Shown here: positions 1-7,402 of the stretch, one piece after another
Position numbering within the stretch: the stretch's first letter is position 1
Layout of the letters: the number at the start of each line of letters is the position of its first letter
Assembly (NCBI GenBank): GCA_005792205.1
Contig: SXSO01000147.1
Span: 1 to 14,445 of the forward strand
Source: Bacteroidota bacterium
Lineage (GTDB): Bacteria; Bacteroidota; Ignavibacteria; UBA10030; F1-140-MAGs086
Length of the DNA: 14,445 nucleotides
Reading direction: 5' to 3'
Notes under the pieces: generated by a model
The model's database searches: none
The model's input: only the letters and a program-made list of their open reading frames with translations
What the model was told of the DNA's origin: nothing
Position numbers and translations under genes: made by a program

Positions 1-1
1 T

Positions 2-3000
2 CGTATTATTAAGTCAAATGAAAAAGTAACGCAGAAGCAAGAGATAAAAATTCCAATCTCTACTGAAACACGAAAAATAAACTTGCAAAACGGTGTTGCA
101 AGTGTTTCTCCAAATGTTCCTGTTCATCCAACGAATGGAGCAACACAAAGCGAACTTTCAATAATTACACATCCTACAAATCCAAATATAATTATTGGAG
201 GTTCTAATGCTGCTGAAATTAGCAGTATAAATTGGTTAAGTCAAGGATGGTATATTTCAACTAATGGTGGAAATAATTGGTATGGAAGTGATACACTTCC
301 TCCACATCTTGTAAATTTTGATAGATATACTTCTGATCCAGCAGTTGGAATTGATTTAGATGGAAATATGTATTTTAATACATTGTTTTATGGATTAGGA
401 ACGGGAGATGTTGTTACAACAAAATCTACAAACAATGGTGGAAGTTGGTCTCCATTTGCAACAGTTCCAAGTACAACAACAGGAAAAGATAAAAATCACT
501 TTGTTATAGATGTTGTTCCAAATAGTCCTTATGAAGGATATATGTATACAACATATACTGAATTTGATATAAGTCCAACTAGAATTTATATGTCACGTTC
601 AACTGATGGTGGAGCAACATTTTTAACTCCAATTTCAATTTCTCAAGGAAACGATTTAGATCAAGGAGTGAATACTCAAATTGGACCAAACGGTGAGGTC
701 TATGGAACTTGGACTTCATATGATCCATATCCATCAAATAGTAATGCTGGTTTTGTAAAATCAATTGATGGTGGAGCAACTTGGTCAAATCAAATAAGTG
801 CTGCTACTAATATTGCTGATATTCGCGGACAATTGGTCAAAGGTGGAAATTCAATTCGTTGTAGTAGTTTTCCATCAATGGCTGTTGATAGAACTGGTGG
901 TTTAAGAAATGGATATATCTACATTGCATACGCTGCAAAACCAAATGGAAATCCAGATATATTTCTTGTTCGGTCAGTTGATGGTGGAACAAATTGGAGC
1001 GAACCGATAAAAGTAAATCAAGATAATTCTAACAAAGATCAATGGCAAAACTGGATAACTATTGATCAATCTACAGGAGCAGTTTATATTGTTTACTTTG
1101 ACAGCAGAAATTTTCCCGCAAATGATTCTGCACAAGTTTATCTTTCTCGTTCACTTGATGGAGGAGAAACATTTGAAGATGTTTTAATCAGTGATCACGC
1201 ATTTTTACCAGCATCAATTCAAGGACTTGCTGGTGGTTATATGGGAGATTATATTGGAGTTACTGCTAATAGTGGGATTGTTTATCCATTTTGGAACGAT
1301 AATAGAACAGGACATCATCAAGCATATTTTTCAAAAGCAATTTTTGGTCCAACAATTGAACATACTCCACTTACAAATACAGAAGATATGAATGGTCCAT
1401 ATACAGTAAATGCAGATATTACTTCAAGTGGAGTTCCTTTAAATGAATCAAGTGTAAAATTATTTTGGACAGATGGAAGTGTATTTCTTGATTCGTCTCA
1501 AATGGTAAGAGGAGAAGATGGTAGTTTTATTGCATCATTTTATGGAGATGGAACACCACACGATTACAGATATTACATTCAAGCAAGTGATTCACTCGGT
1601 GGAACTTCACGACATCCTGCATCTGCTCCACTTGATTATAATATGTTTTCAGTTGCAACTGATACAATTGCTCCAATAATTTTCCATTCTGGTCTTGAAG
1701 ATCAATTTATTGAAACTTGGCCACAAACAATCAAAGCAGAAGCAAGTGATAATATAGGAATTGATTCAGTTTGGTGTGAGTGGAGTGTAAATGAACACAG
1801 TGGTTATTTCTTATTTGAAATTATAGAAGATGGAAATTATATCGGAACATTTAATACAGAAGGAGTAACACTCAATGTTGGTGATGAATTTCATTATACA
1901 ATTTTTGCGAGAGATTTAGGTTCAAACCATATTGTAGCACAATTTCCTGAAAGTGGACATCTTTCATTTTTATTTAAAGCAGATACAATTTTTCCAACAA
2001 TTGCTCACAATGCTTTAAGAAATCAACCAAAACTTCGTTGGCCTGCAACTGTTAAAACAACAATTGAAGACGAACTTGGAATTTCAAGTGCAATTGTAGA
2101 ATGGTATAAAAATGACGAATCCAATTCTTCCACGTTTGAATTAGGTGAAATGGATCCAAATATGTATAGCGGAATGTTTAATTCAGATACAAATTCAATT
2201 CAAGTTGGAGATTCAATTTTTTATCGCATCAAAGCAACTGATGGTTCAAACAATACAAACATTTCATATTTTCCAGATGAAGGTTATTTGAAATTTTATA
2301 TCATTGCGACAAAAGGTTTAGTGATGGTTGTAGATGATGATGAACTTGGTGGAAGTTTTGCTCGCAAATACACAAAACCAAACAACATTCGTAATGTAGA
2401 TACAATTTCAAGTGAAGGTTCTGCTGATTTATTTGTGAGAACTTTGACAGAAGTTGGTTATATTGTAGATAAACAAACGGTTCCAGATATTGATACAACT
2501 GTTTGGGATGACTATGACATTTTAGTTTGGTCTCATGGAAAATCCTCTGGTCCTGCAAATGAGGAAAGTTGGAGAAGAGCAATGAGTAGTCGTGTTCAAA
2601 GAGGAATGAGTGTGATTGTAGAAGGTGGAGATATTGGATGGCAATTTATGTCTTCTTCAAGTGATGAAGATTTTGCAACTAATGTTTTGCATTGTGATGA
2701 TTTTGTTTCAGAAAGTAATGAACTTGGAAACGCAGTTTTGAGTATTCCAACACATCCAATTGCAACAGTACCAAATGCACTTCCAAATGAATTTGCTTTG
2801 GAAAATACAACTGTTTATGATAGAGATGCAAATGATTATGCAGATGATGCAAGTGCAGTTTATACTTGGAGTAGTAATAACGCAACTTCTGCAATAGTTG
2901 CGTGGGATGATACACCAAATCCACTACGAGGAAGAGTTGTTTATATTTCTTTGAATGTAAATAACATTGTAAAATCAGATTCAATTTTTGCAAAAGCATT

Positions 3001-4576
3001 GATTGAAAATTCTGCTGAATGGTTAGTTGGAAGTGAACCACCTCCAACAGGTTCATTGAGCGGAGCAGTTACACTTCAAGGTGCTCCAAATAATGGTGGA
3101 GTAAATGTAAGAATAAAAGGTATAACAATAGATGAAACTATTGTAACGGGAGAGAGTGGAGAATATTTATTTGAAAATCTTTATGCTGGAAACTATAAAG
3201 TTTATGCATGGAAAGAAATGTATTATCCATTGATAGATAGTTTAATGGTTCAAGTAAATGATGGTATTGTAACAGGAGTTAATTTTAATTTATCTCCAAT
3301 GCTTTATTCAATTGTAAAAGGAACTGTTGCACTTTCTGACAGTGCAAATCCACACGGTGTTGAAATAAAAATTCTAAATCAAGTTCTTTCAACAACGACA
3401 AATGAAAATGGAAAATATCGTTTTGAAAATGTGCTTCCAACAAATGTTAATATGTTGTTTAAAAAACATGGGTATCGTCCTTATTCTGTTTCATTTGTTT
3501 TAGGAAATGGAGATAGTATTGTTGTGGATGCAAATCTTATTGCGTCAATTGGTTCAATTCTTATTGTAGATGATGATGAAAACACAAACACAAGAAGAAA
3601 ACCAAAAGAAAAAAATTCAACTCCATCAATTGAAGAAATTGATCCAAATGGTTCAGCATATCTTTTTGGAAGAACATTGACAGATCTTGGTTATGTTGTG
3701 GATGAACAAATGATGCCAAATGTTGATACAACAACTTGGGTAAATTATGATGTTGTAGTTTGGTCTCATGGAAGGTCATCAAGTCCTGCAAATATTGAAT
3801 ATGTGAGAAGAGCAATGAGCAATCGTGTTCAAAATGGAGGAAAACTTTTAGTAGAAGGTGGAGATATTGGATGGCAATATATGTCTTCAACTCCAGATTG
3901 GGATTTTGCAAATAATGCTTTACATTGTGTTGATTTTGTTTCAGAAGGTTCTACACTTGGAAACCCAATTATGATAAATGCAAGTCATCCAATTGTAAGT
4001 ATGCCAAATGCATTACCAGAATATTTCCCACTTGTATCTTCTGCTGGTGTTTATGATAGAGACGCAAATCTTCCCGATGAAAACTCATCTGCAGTTTATT
4101 CTTGGGAAGGCGATAATAATTCATCTTCATTAGTTGTTTGGGAAGCAAGTAATAATCCACTTGATGCAAGAACAGTTTATATTTCATTCAACATAAATAA
4201 TATTGCAGCAGAGGAATCACTTTATGTAAAAGCATTGATTGAAAATTCTGTGAATTGGTTATTGACTGGTGGAATGGTTTCCGTGAATGAAAATCAAAGT
4301 GTAAAAGTTCCAACAACATTTGCACTTCATCAAAATTATCCAAATCCATTTAATCCAAAGACAAAAATAAAATATGAAATTGCAAAAAATGGATTTGTAA
4401 ATTTAAAAGTGTTTGATGTTTTGGGGCGCGAAATAAAAACACTTGTGAATGAAAATAAAAATGTTGGAGTTTATGAAATTGAATTTGACGCAAATAATTT
4501 AAACAGTGGAATATATTTCTACAAACTCACAACAAATAATTTTTCCGAAATGAAGAAAATGATTTTGGTGAAATAG
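2..4576 (+). CDS. Large T9SS-secreted multidomain surface protein (5' end missing)
   Basis: The reading frame is open to the left edge: codons from position 2 read RIIKSNEKV with no stop. The true start is therefore outside the window, and the TTG at 83 is not a credible start. Domains in order: a sialidase/BNR-type beta-propeller with six Asp-box motifs (257-1174); three Ig-like repeats (1355-2311); a VDDDE domain (2321-3025); two carboxypeptidase-regulatory-like beta domains (3050-3301 and 3302-3550); a second VDDDE domain (3557-4261); and a C-terminal type IX sorting tail (4319-4573). From family knowledge, such a tail directs export across the outer membrane and attachment to the cell surface or release. 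Asp-box propellers occur in glycosidases and in non-enzymatic binding proteins, and I see no clear catalytic set, so no substrate is assigned. The VDDDE domains resemble flavodoxin/amidotransferase-like folds, but no catalytic triad is evident. A terminator follows directly. The call of a secreted surface protein is secure; its activity is unknown. Confidence 0.9.
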   Translation, partial: RIIKSNEKVTQKQEIKIPISTETRKINLQNGVASVSPNVPVHPTNGATQSELSIITHPTNPNIIIGGSNAAEISSINWLSQGWYISTNGGNNWYGSDTLPPHLVNFDRYTSDPAVGIDLDGNMYFNTLFYGLGTGDVVTTKSTNNGGSWSPFATVPSTTTGKDKNHFVIDVVPNSPYEGYMYTTYTEFDISPTRIYMSRSTDGGATFLTPISISQGNDLDQGVNTQIGPNGEVYGTWTSYDPYPSNSNAGFVKSIDGGATWSNQISAATNIADIRGQLVKGGNSIRCSSFPSMAVDRTGGLRNGYIYIAYAAKPNGNPDIFLVRSVDGGTNWSEPIKVNQDNSNKDQWQNWITIDQSTGAVYIVYFDSRNFPANDSAQVYLSRSLDGGETFEDVLISDHAFLPASIQGLAGGYMGDYIGVTANSGIVYPFWNDNRTGHHQAYFSKAIFGPTIEHTPLTNTEDMNGPYTVNADITSSGVPLNESSVKLFWTDGSVFLDSSQMVRGEDGSFIASFYGDGTPHDYRYYIQASDSLGGTSRHPASAPLDYNMFSVATDTIAPIIFHSGLEDQFIETWPQTIKAEASDNIGIDSVWCEWSVNEHSGYFLFEIIEDGNYIGTFNTEGVTLNVGDEFHYTIFARDLGSNHIVAQFPESGHLSFLFKADTIFPTIAHNALRNQPKLRWPATVKTTIEDELGISSAIVEWYKNDESNSSTFELGEMDPNMYSGMFNSDTNSIQVGDSIFYRIKATDGSNNTNISYFPDEGYLKFYIIATKGLVMVVDDDELGGSFARKYTKPNNIRNVDTISSEGSADLFVRTLTEVGYIVDKQTVPDIDTTVWDDYDILVWSHGKSSGPANEESWRRAMSSRVQRGMSVIVEGGDIGWQFMSSSSDEDFATNVLHCDDFVSESNELGNAVLSIPTHPIATVPNALPNEFALENTTVYDRDANDYADDASAVYTWSSNNATSAIVAWDDTPNPLRGRVVYISLNVNNIVKSDSIFAKALIENSAEWLVGSEPPPTGSLSGAVTLQGAPNNGGVNVRIKGITIDETIVTGESGEYLFENLYAGNYKVYAWKEMYYPLIDSLMVQVNDGIVTGVNFNLSPMLYSIVKGTVALSDSANPHGVEIKILNQVLSTTTNENGKYRFENVLPTNVNMLFKKHGYRPYSVSFVLGNGDSIVVDANLIASIGSILIVDDDENTNTRRKPKEKNSTPSIEEIDPNGSAYLFGRTLTDLGYVVDEQMMPNVDTTTWVNYDVVVWSHGRSSSPANIEYVRRAMSNRVQNGGKLLVEGGDIGWQYMSSTPDWDFANNALHCVDFVSEGSTLGNPIMINASHPIVSMPNALPEYFPLVSSAGVYDRDANLPDENSSAVYSWEGDNNSSSLVVWEASNNPLDARTVYISFNINNIAAEESLYVKALIENSVNWLLTGGMVSVNENQSVKVPTTFALHQNYPNPFNPKTKIKYEIAKNGFVNLKVFDVLGREIKTLVNENKNVGVYEIEFDANNLNSGIYFYKLTTNNFSEMKKMILVK
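257..1174 (+). repeat. Six Asp-box (BNR) motifs of a beta-propeller
   Basis: Six copies of the S-x-(D/N)-x-G-x-(T/N/S)-(W/F) Asp-box are visible in translation: STNGGNNW (257-280), STNNGGSW (425-448), STDGGATF (599-622), SIDGGATW (761-784), SVDGGTNW (974-997) and SLDGGETF (1151-1174). Their spacing of 162-213 nt, one per blade, is what a six-bladed sialidase-like propeller would give. The last four keep the canonical Asp and the first two have Asn instead. Confidence 0.85.
1355..2311 (+). repeat. Three tandem Ig-like repeats, about 102-110 residues each
   Basis: Three consecutive units begin near 1355, 1661 and 1982. The second and third are obviously related: DTIAPIIFH...ETWP against DTIFPTIAHN...LRWP, then a DNIGI/DELGI motif, V-x-W, a GD-F-x-Y-x-I-x-A-x-D strand, and a P-x-(S/E)-G-x-L-x-F close. 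The first (starting IEHTPL, with YYIQASDSLGG) is a more diverged member. They probably form a beta-sandwich stalk between the propeller and the first VDDDE domain. I infer this from the pattern and have not matched it to a named family. Confidence 0.65.
2321..3025 (+). repeat. VDDDE domain, copy 1 of an internal duplication
   Basis: This is a domain of about 235 residues beginning VMVVDDDE. It continues with the blocks VWSHG, RRAMSSRVQ, VEGGDIGWQ, LHCDDFVSE, VYDRDAN and VYISLNVNNI, and ends ALIENSAEWL. The same order of blocks recurs in copy 2 (3557-4261). An initial hydrophobic strand ending in DDD, followed by alternating strands and helices, suggests a Rossmann or amidotransferase-like fold. 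A catalytic nucleophile elbow is not evident. Confidence 0.8.
3050..3550 (+). other. Two carboxypeptidase-regulatory-like beta domains
   Basis: Two consecutive domains of about 83 residues (3050-3301 and 3302-3550) show the usual pattern: a GxV start (GAVTL, KGTVAL), a V-x-I/K-I strand, then TGESGEYLFENLYAGNYKV and TNENGKYRFENVLPTNVNM. These are the marks of CarboxypepD_reg-like domains, small surface beta-sandwiches that serve as spacers or adhesion modules. They sit between the two VDDDE copies. Confidence 0.75.
3557..4261 (+). repeat. VDDDE domain, copy 2 of an internal duplication
   Basis: This begins ILIVDDDE and repeats copy 1 block by block: VWSHG, RRAMSNRVQ, VEGGDIGWQ, LHCVDFVSE, PNALP, VYDRDAN, VYISFNINNI, ALIENSVNWL. 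By eye about half the residues match. Both copies span exactly 705 nt, with one single-codon gap on each side of the alignment. The stretch just after VDDDE is unlike copy 1, being rich in Lys, Arg and Asn, and is probably a surface loop. Confidence 0.8.
4319..4573 (+). other. Type IX secretion C-terminal sorting domain
   Basis: The last 85 residues start FALHQNYPNPFNP and contain KIKYEI, VFDVLGREIKTLVN and the close SGIYFYKLTTNNFSEMKKM, ending in LVK. This is the classic T9SS type A sorting-signal pattern of the FCB group: an Asn/Pro-rich turn, a G-R-E-V/I-x-T-L motif, GxY.Y.L, and a basic hydrophobic end. The domain is recognised by the outer-membrane T9SS machinery and is usually cleaved off after export. 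Confidence 0.93.
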
Positions 4577-4599
4577 AATTATTGTAGTTATCGTTATTG

Positions 4600-4633
4600 A
4601 AAAAAGGGACACAAAGTTTTGTGTCCCTTTTTT
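4600..4633 (+). terminator. Rho-independent terminator after the surface protein gene
   Basis: The perfect inverted repeat GGGACACAAA / TTTGTGTCCC is flanked by six A residues on the left and a run of T on the right (TTTTTTTGTTTTTT to 4640). It lies 23 nt after the stop codon of the surface protein. The GC-rich heart of the stem is GGGACAC/GTGTCCC, with a small AT loop. The A tract on the other arm would let it also work in reverse. Confidence 0.92.
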
Positions 4634-4685
4634 GTTTTTTAGAGATGGGGAATTATTCCAAAAAAATCACGTTTTGGTCTAAAAA

Positions 4686-4743
4686 AGTCGTTTACGTATA
4701 GTGTACAGTCGTTTACATGACATGTAAAGTCAAAAACATGTCA
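4686..4743. promoter_or_regulatory. Palindrome and direct-repeat cluster, candidate operator
   Basis: Two direct copies of AGTCGTTTAC (4686-4695 and 4707-4716) start 21 bp apart, which is two helical turns. The second runs into the perfect palindrome TTTACATG-A-CATGTAAA (4712-4728). An overlapping inverted repeat TGACATGT / ACATGTCA (4718-4725 and 4736-4743) shares its right half. ACATG occurs three times within 26 bp. The cluster lies about 45-100 bp upstream of the candidate -7 element at 4786. Binding by a dimeric regulator is inferred, and no known operator was recognised. Confidence 0.5.
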
Positions 4744-4785
4744 ATTTTACTCATTTACATATTCTCAAATCTAATTTTAAAATAT

Positions 4786-4793
4786 TATATTTG
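4786..4793 (+). promoter_or_regulatory. Candidate Bacteroidota-type -7 promoter element
   Basis: TATATTTG matches the TAnnTTTG consensus of the -7 element used by the primary sigma factor of Bacteroidota. It lies 22 nt before the ATG at 4816, giving a short leader. I do not see a clear -33 TTG at the expected distance, so support is partial. If it is real, the ATG codons at 4717 and 4738 lie upstream of transcription and cannot start the gene. Confidence 0.4.
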
Positions 4794-4815
4794 TCAAATT
4801 TTTTTTTCATACTTT

Positions 4816-5286
4816 ATGGATTATATCGTTTGGGCATGTAAGTCAATGCATCTTTTTTCAATCATTGTTTTATTTGGAGGAATTTTGTTTCAATCGGGAA
4901 TTTTATATCCCGTATTAAAGGTTGAAAATTTAAGTGAAAACAATTTGAGCATTCATTTAGAAAAAAGATTTTTACCATTTATTTGGTCATCACTTTGGTC
5001 AGTTTTTTTAACGGGATTTATTTTAAAAATGTTGAGTTCAAATTTTGTTTGGTTTGAGTTTAAAACAAACTGGCAAATTTTAATTCTTGGGAAAGAAATT
5101 TTATTTTTAGTAATTACATTTTATTTAATTGGATACAACAGAATGTACAAACTTTTGGAACAAGAAATAAATTCTGAAAATAAAAATCAAGAGGCGATTA
5201 GTTTTTTATTTTCAAGAATGAATTTGTTTAGAAAAATAAATGTGTATCTTGTTATAATTATAATTTTAATTTCTGCTGGAGTTTGA
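4816..5286 (+). CDS. CopD-like four-helix integral membrane protein
   Basis: This is a 156-residue protein with four hydrophobic segments at about residues 11-34, 52-73, 86-107 and 138-156. The N-terminal pattern KSMHLFSIIVLFGGILFQ, followed by LYPVL, then RFLPFIWSSLWSVFLTG, resembles the CopD/DUF4149-type family (His in helix 1, GG, then an R-F-x-P helix 2 ending in TG). Some members of that family take part in copper handling, but many are uncharacterised, so a copper role is not claimed. I chose the ATG at 4816 (MDYIVW) because homologous patterns begin there. The longer frame from 4717 would add 33 residues encoded across the palindrome cluster and the candidate promoter. The stop is 3 nt before parA, so the two are probably co-transcribed. 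Confidence 0.7.
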   Translation: MDYIVWACKSMHLFSIIVLFGGILFQSGILYPVLKVENLSENNLSIHLEKRFLPFIWSSLWSVFLTGFILKMLSSNFVWFEFKTNWQILILGKEILFLVITFYLIGYNRMYKLLEQEINSENKNQEAISFLFSRMNLFRKINVYLVIIIILISAGV

Positions 5287-5289
5287 AAA

Positions 5290-6114
5290 TTGAGTAAAGT
5301 AATTGCAATTGCAAATCAAAAAGGTGGAGTTGGAAAAACAACAACTGCAATAAATCTTGCATCATCACTTGCATTAAATGGTCTTCCAATTTTACTTATT
5401 GATTGTGATCCGCAGTCAAATTTAACAAGTGGAATTGGAATTGATAAACGTTCTCTTCAAAAAACAATCTACGATTTTTATATTGGAAATGCTTCACTTG
5501 AAGAAATAATTTTTCCAACTGAAATGGAAAATTTATTTGTAATTCCAGCAAATGTAAATCTTGTCGCAGCAGAAATTGAACTCATACAAATTGAAAATAG
5601 AGAAAAAATTTTATCAAACGGAATAGATAAAATCAAAAATAATTATCTCTTTACAATAATTGATTGTCCACCGTCACTTGGTCTTTTGACATTGAATTCA
5701 TTGAATGCAGCAGATTCTATTCTCATTCCTGTTCAATGCGAATATTATGCACTTGAAGGTTTGGGAATGTTGCTTGATACAATTTCAATGATACAAAATG
5801 TTTCAAATCCAAAACTTGAAATTGAAGGAGTACTTCTTACGATGTATGACGGAAGATTGCGACTTTCAAACCAAGTTGTGGATGAAGTGAAAAAGTTTTT
5901 TAGAGAAAAAATGTTTAACACAATTATTTCCAGAAATGTTAAATTAAGTGAAGCACCAAGTTTTGGAAAACCAATTTGTCTTTATGAACCAAGTTCAAAT
6001 GGAGCAAAATTTTATTTGAATCTTGCGAAAGAAGTTTTAGAAAGAAATGATTTTGTAAAAAAAGAAAATAATATTTCATCACCAATTATTCCAACTGAGG
6101 AAATGTATAAATGA
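5290..6114 (+). CDS. parA: Chromosome-partitioning ATPase ParA (Soj)
   Basis: This 274-residue ParA/MinD-superfamily ATPase binds the nucleoid as an ATP dimer and moves ParB-parS complexes during chromosome segregation. The deviant Walker A motif KGGVGKTT is at residues 11-18, including the signature Lys at 11 and the P-loop Lys at 16. The Walker B region IIDCPPS has its Asp at 125. CDPQSNLT follows strand 2, and the RNVKLSEAPSFGKPI block near the C-terminus is diagnostic of the chromosomal Soj type. The start is TTG (5290): MSKVIAIANQKGG fits the family N-terminus exactly and no ATG is available. It starts 3 nt after the membrane-protein stop and its TGA overlaps the parB ATG (ATGA), so translational coupling is likely. 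Confidence 0.96.
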   Translation: MSKVIAIANQKGGVGKTTTAINLASSLALNGLPILLIDCDPQSNLTSGIGIDKRSLQKTIYDFYIGNASLEEIIFPTEMENLFVIPANVNLVAAEIELIQIENREKILSNGIDKIKNNYLFTIIDCPPSLGLLTLNSLNAADSILIPVQCEYYALEGLGMLLDTISMIQNVSNPKLEIEGVLLTMYDGRLRLSNQVVDEVKKFFREKMFNTIISRNVKLSEAPSFGKPICLYEPSSNGAKFYLNLAKEVLERNDFVKKENNISSPIIPTEEMYK

Positions 6115-7004
6115 GCAATAAACAACCACTTGGCAAAGGACTTGCAGCATTGATTCGTCCAATAGAAGAAAAAAAAATAAATGAAGTTGAAATAAAAGAA
6201 ATTATAAAAGAAGTTGTAAAAGAAATAACACCACAAATTGAGATTTCAAAAATAAAACCAAATCCACTTCAACCGAGAAAAAATTTTGATTCAACTTCAC
6301 TTGAAGAATTAAAACTTTCCATCAAAGAAAATGGAATTATACAACCAATTACAATTCGCAAAATTGATGCTGAAAATTATGAAATAATTTCTGGTGAAAG
6401 AAGATTTCGTGCATCAGTTGAACTTGGAATGCAAACAATTCCATCTCATATTATTGAAGTTGAAAGCAATGAAAAAATGCTTGAACTTGCTTTGATTGAA
6501 AACATTCAAAGAGAAAATTTAAATCCAATTGAAATTGCTTTTTCATATCAAAGATTGATTGAAGAATGTAATTTGACACACGAAAAAGTTGCTGAAAAAG
6601 TTGGAAAAAATAGAACTACAATTACAAACTTTTTGCGACTTCTAAAACTTCCGCAAGTGATTCAAGAAGCATTAAAATATAATGAACTTACAGAAGGACA
6701 TGCAAGAAATATTGTTTCAATTGCTGATGAAAAAACTCAAATTAAAATTTTTGAAAAAATTAGAAACGAGAATTTATCAGTTCGTCAAGTTGAAAACTTA
6801 GTAAAAAATCTTTCGTTAGCAATTTCTCCGAAATTGGAATCAAATAAAATTTCATTTGAACATCCAATTGTTGTAAAACTTCGCGAAGAATTTTCAACAA
6901 AAATTTCCATTACACAAAAAAGAGGTGGAAGAGGAGAAATAGTTTTTGAATATTATTCACTTGATGATTTTGATAGATTGATTGAATTACTTTTAAAAAA
7001 ATAA
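6111..7004 (+). CDS. parB: Chromosome-partitioning protein ParB (CTP-dependent clamp)
   Basis: This 297-residue chromosomal ParB (Spo0J) loads at parS and slides as a CTP-fuelled clamp. The N-terminal PLGKGLAALI (residues 6-15) is the conserved ParA-stimulating segment. A charged Lys/Glu-rich linker (about 19-40) follows. The ParB/Srx CTP-binding core contains NPLQPRKNF (51-59), GERRFRAS (95-102) and ENIQREN (130-136). The helix-turn-helix is about 155-176 (LTHEKVAEKVGKNRTTITNFL). The rest is the linker and C-terminal dimerisation domain. It overlaps parA by 4 nt. I did not see a parS palindrome in the window. Confidence 0.96.
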   Translation: MSNKQPLGKGLAALIRPIEEKKINEVEIKEIIKEVVKEITPQIEISKIKPNPLQPRKNFDSTSLEELKLSIKENGIIQPITIRKIDAENYEIISGERRFRASVELGMQTIPSHIIEVESNEKMLELALIENIQRENLNPIEIAFSYQRLIEECNLTHEKVAEKVGKNRTTITNFLRLLKLPQVIQEALKYNELTEGHARNIVSIADEKTQIKIFEKIRNENLSVRQVENLVKNLSLAISPKLESNKISFEHPIVVKLREEFSTKISITQKRGGRGEIVFEYYSLDDFDRLIELLLKK

Positions 7005-7015
7005 TTTTATAGAAA

Positions 7016-7402
7016 ATGAAAAAAATAATTTATACTGAAAATGCACCAAATCCAATTGGACCATATGTTCAAGCAAATGTTTTCAATGGTAAACTAATTT
7101 TTATTTCAGGACAAATTCCAATTGATCCAAAGAAAAACGAGATCGTAAGTGATGATATAAAATTACAAACTGAACAAGTTTTGGAAAATTTAAAAGCAAT
7201 TCTTATTGCTTCAAACAGCAGTTTAGAAAATGTTTTGAAAACAACAGTGTTTATAAAAAACATGAATGAATTTAGTGTGATGAACGAAATTTATAGTAAG
7301 TATTTTACAAAAGATTTTCCATCGCGAAGTACAGTTGAAGTTTCTCGTTTGCCAAAAGATGTAAAAATAGAAATTGAAGCAATTGCATATACAAATTTTT
7401 AA
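7016..7402 (+). CDS. ridA: RidA/YjgF-family enamine/imine deaminase
   Basis: This 128-residue protein is the usual RidA length. RidA hydrolyses reactive enamine/imine intermediates such as 2-aminoacrylate and so protects PLP enzymes. The family pattern is complete: NAPNPIGPYVQA near the start, ISGQIPIDP, the TEQVLENLKAIL helix, and the signature PSRSTVEVSRLPKDVKIEIEAIA. Arg104 in PSRS corresponds to the substrate-carboxylate-binding Arg of true RidA, so deaminase activity is expected. It begins 11 nt after parB. The next gene overlaps its 3' end by 29 nt if that gene starts at 7374. Confidence 0.94.
   Translation: MKKIIYTENAPNPIGPYVQANVFNGKLIFISGQIPIDPKKNEIVSDDIKLQTEQVLENLKAILIASNSSLENVLKTTVFIKNMNEFSVMNEIYSKYFTKDFPSRSTVEVSRLPKDVKIEIEAIAYTNF

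Noticed and set aside
83..85. TTG at 83 as the start of the surface protein
   Set aside because: The frame is open to position 2 with protein-like sequence, so the gene is cut by the window edge.
4658..4677. Short inverted repeat CCAAAA / TTTTGG with an 8-nt loop
   Set aside because: It is only six pairs, AT-rich, with no T tract after it. It is too weak to call a terminator or operator.
4717..4815. A longer start (ATG 4717 or 4738) for the CopD-like membrane protein
   Set aside because: The extra residues do not resemble the family N-terminus, they cover the palindrome cluster, and they lie upstream of the candidate -7 element. ATG 4816 gives a normal CopD-like start.
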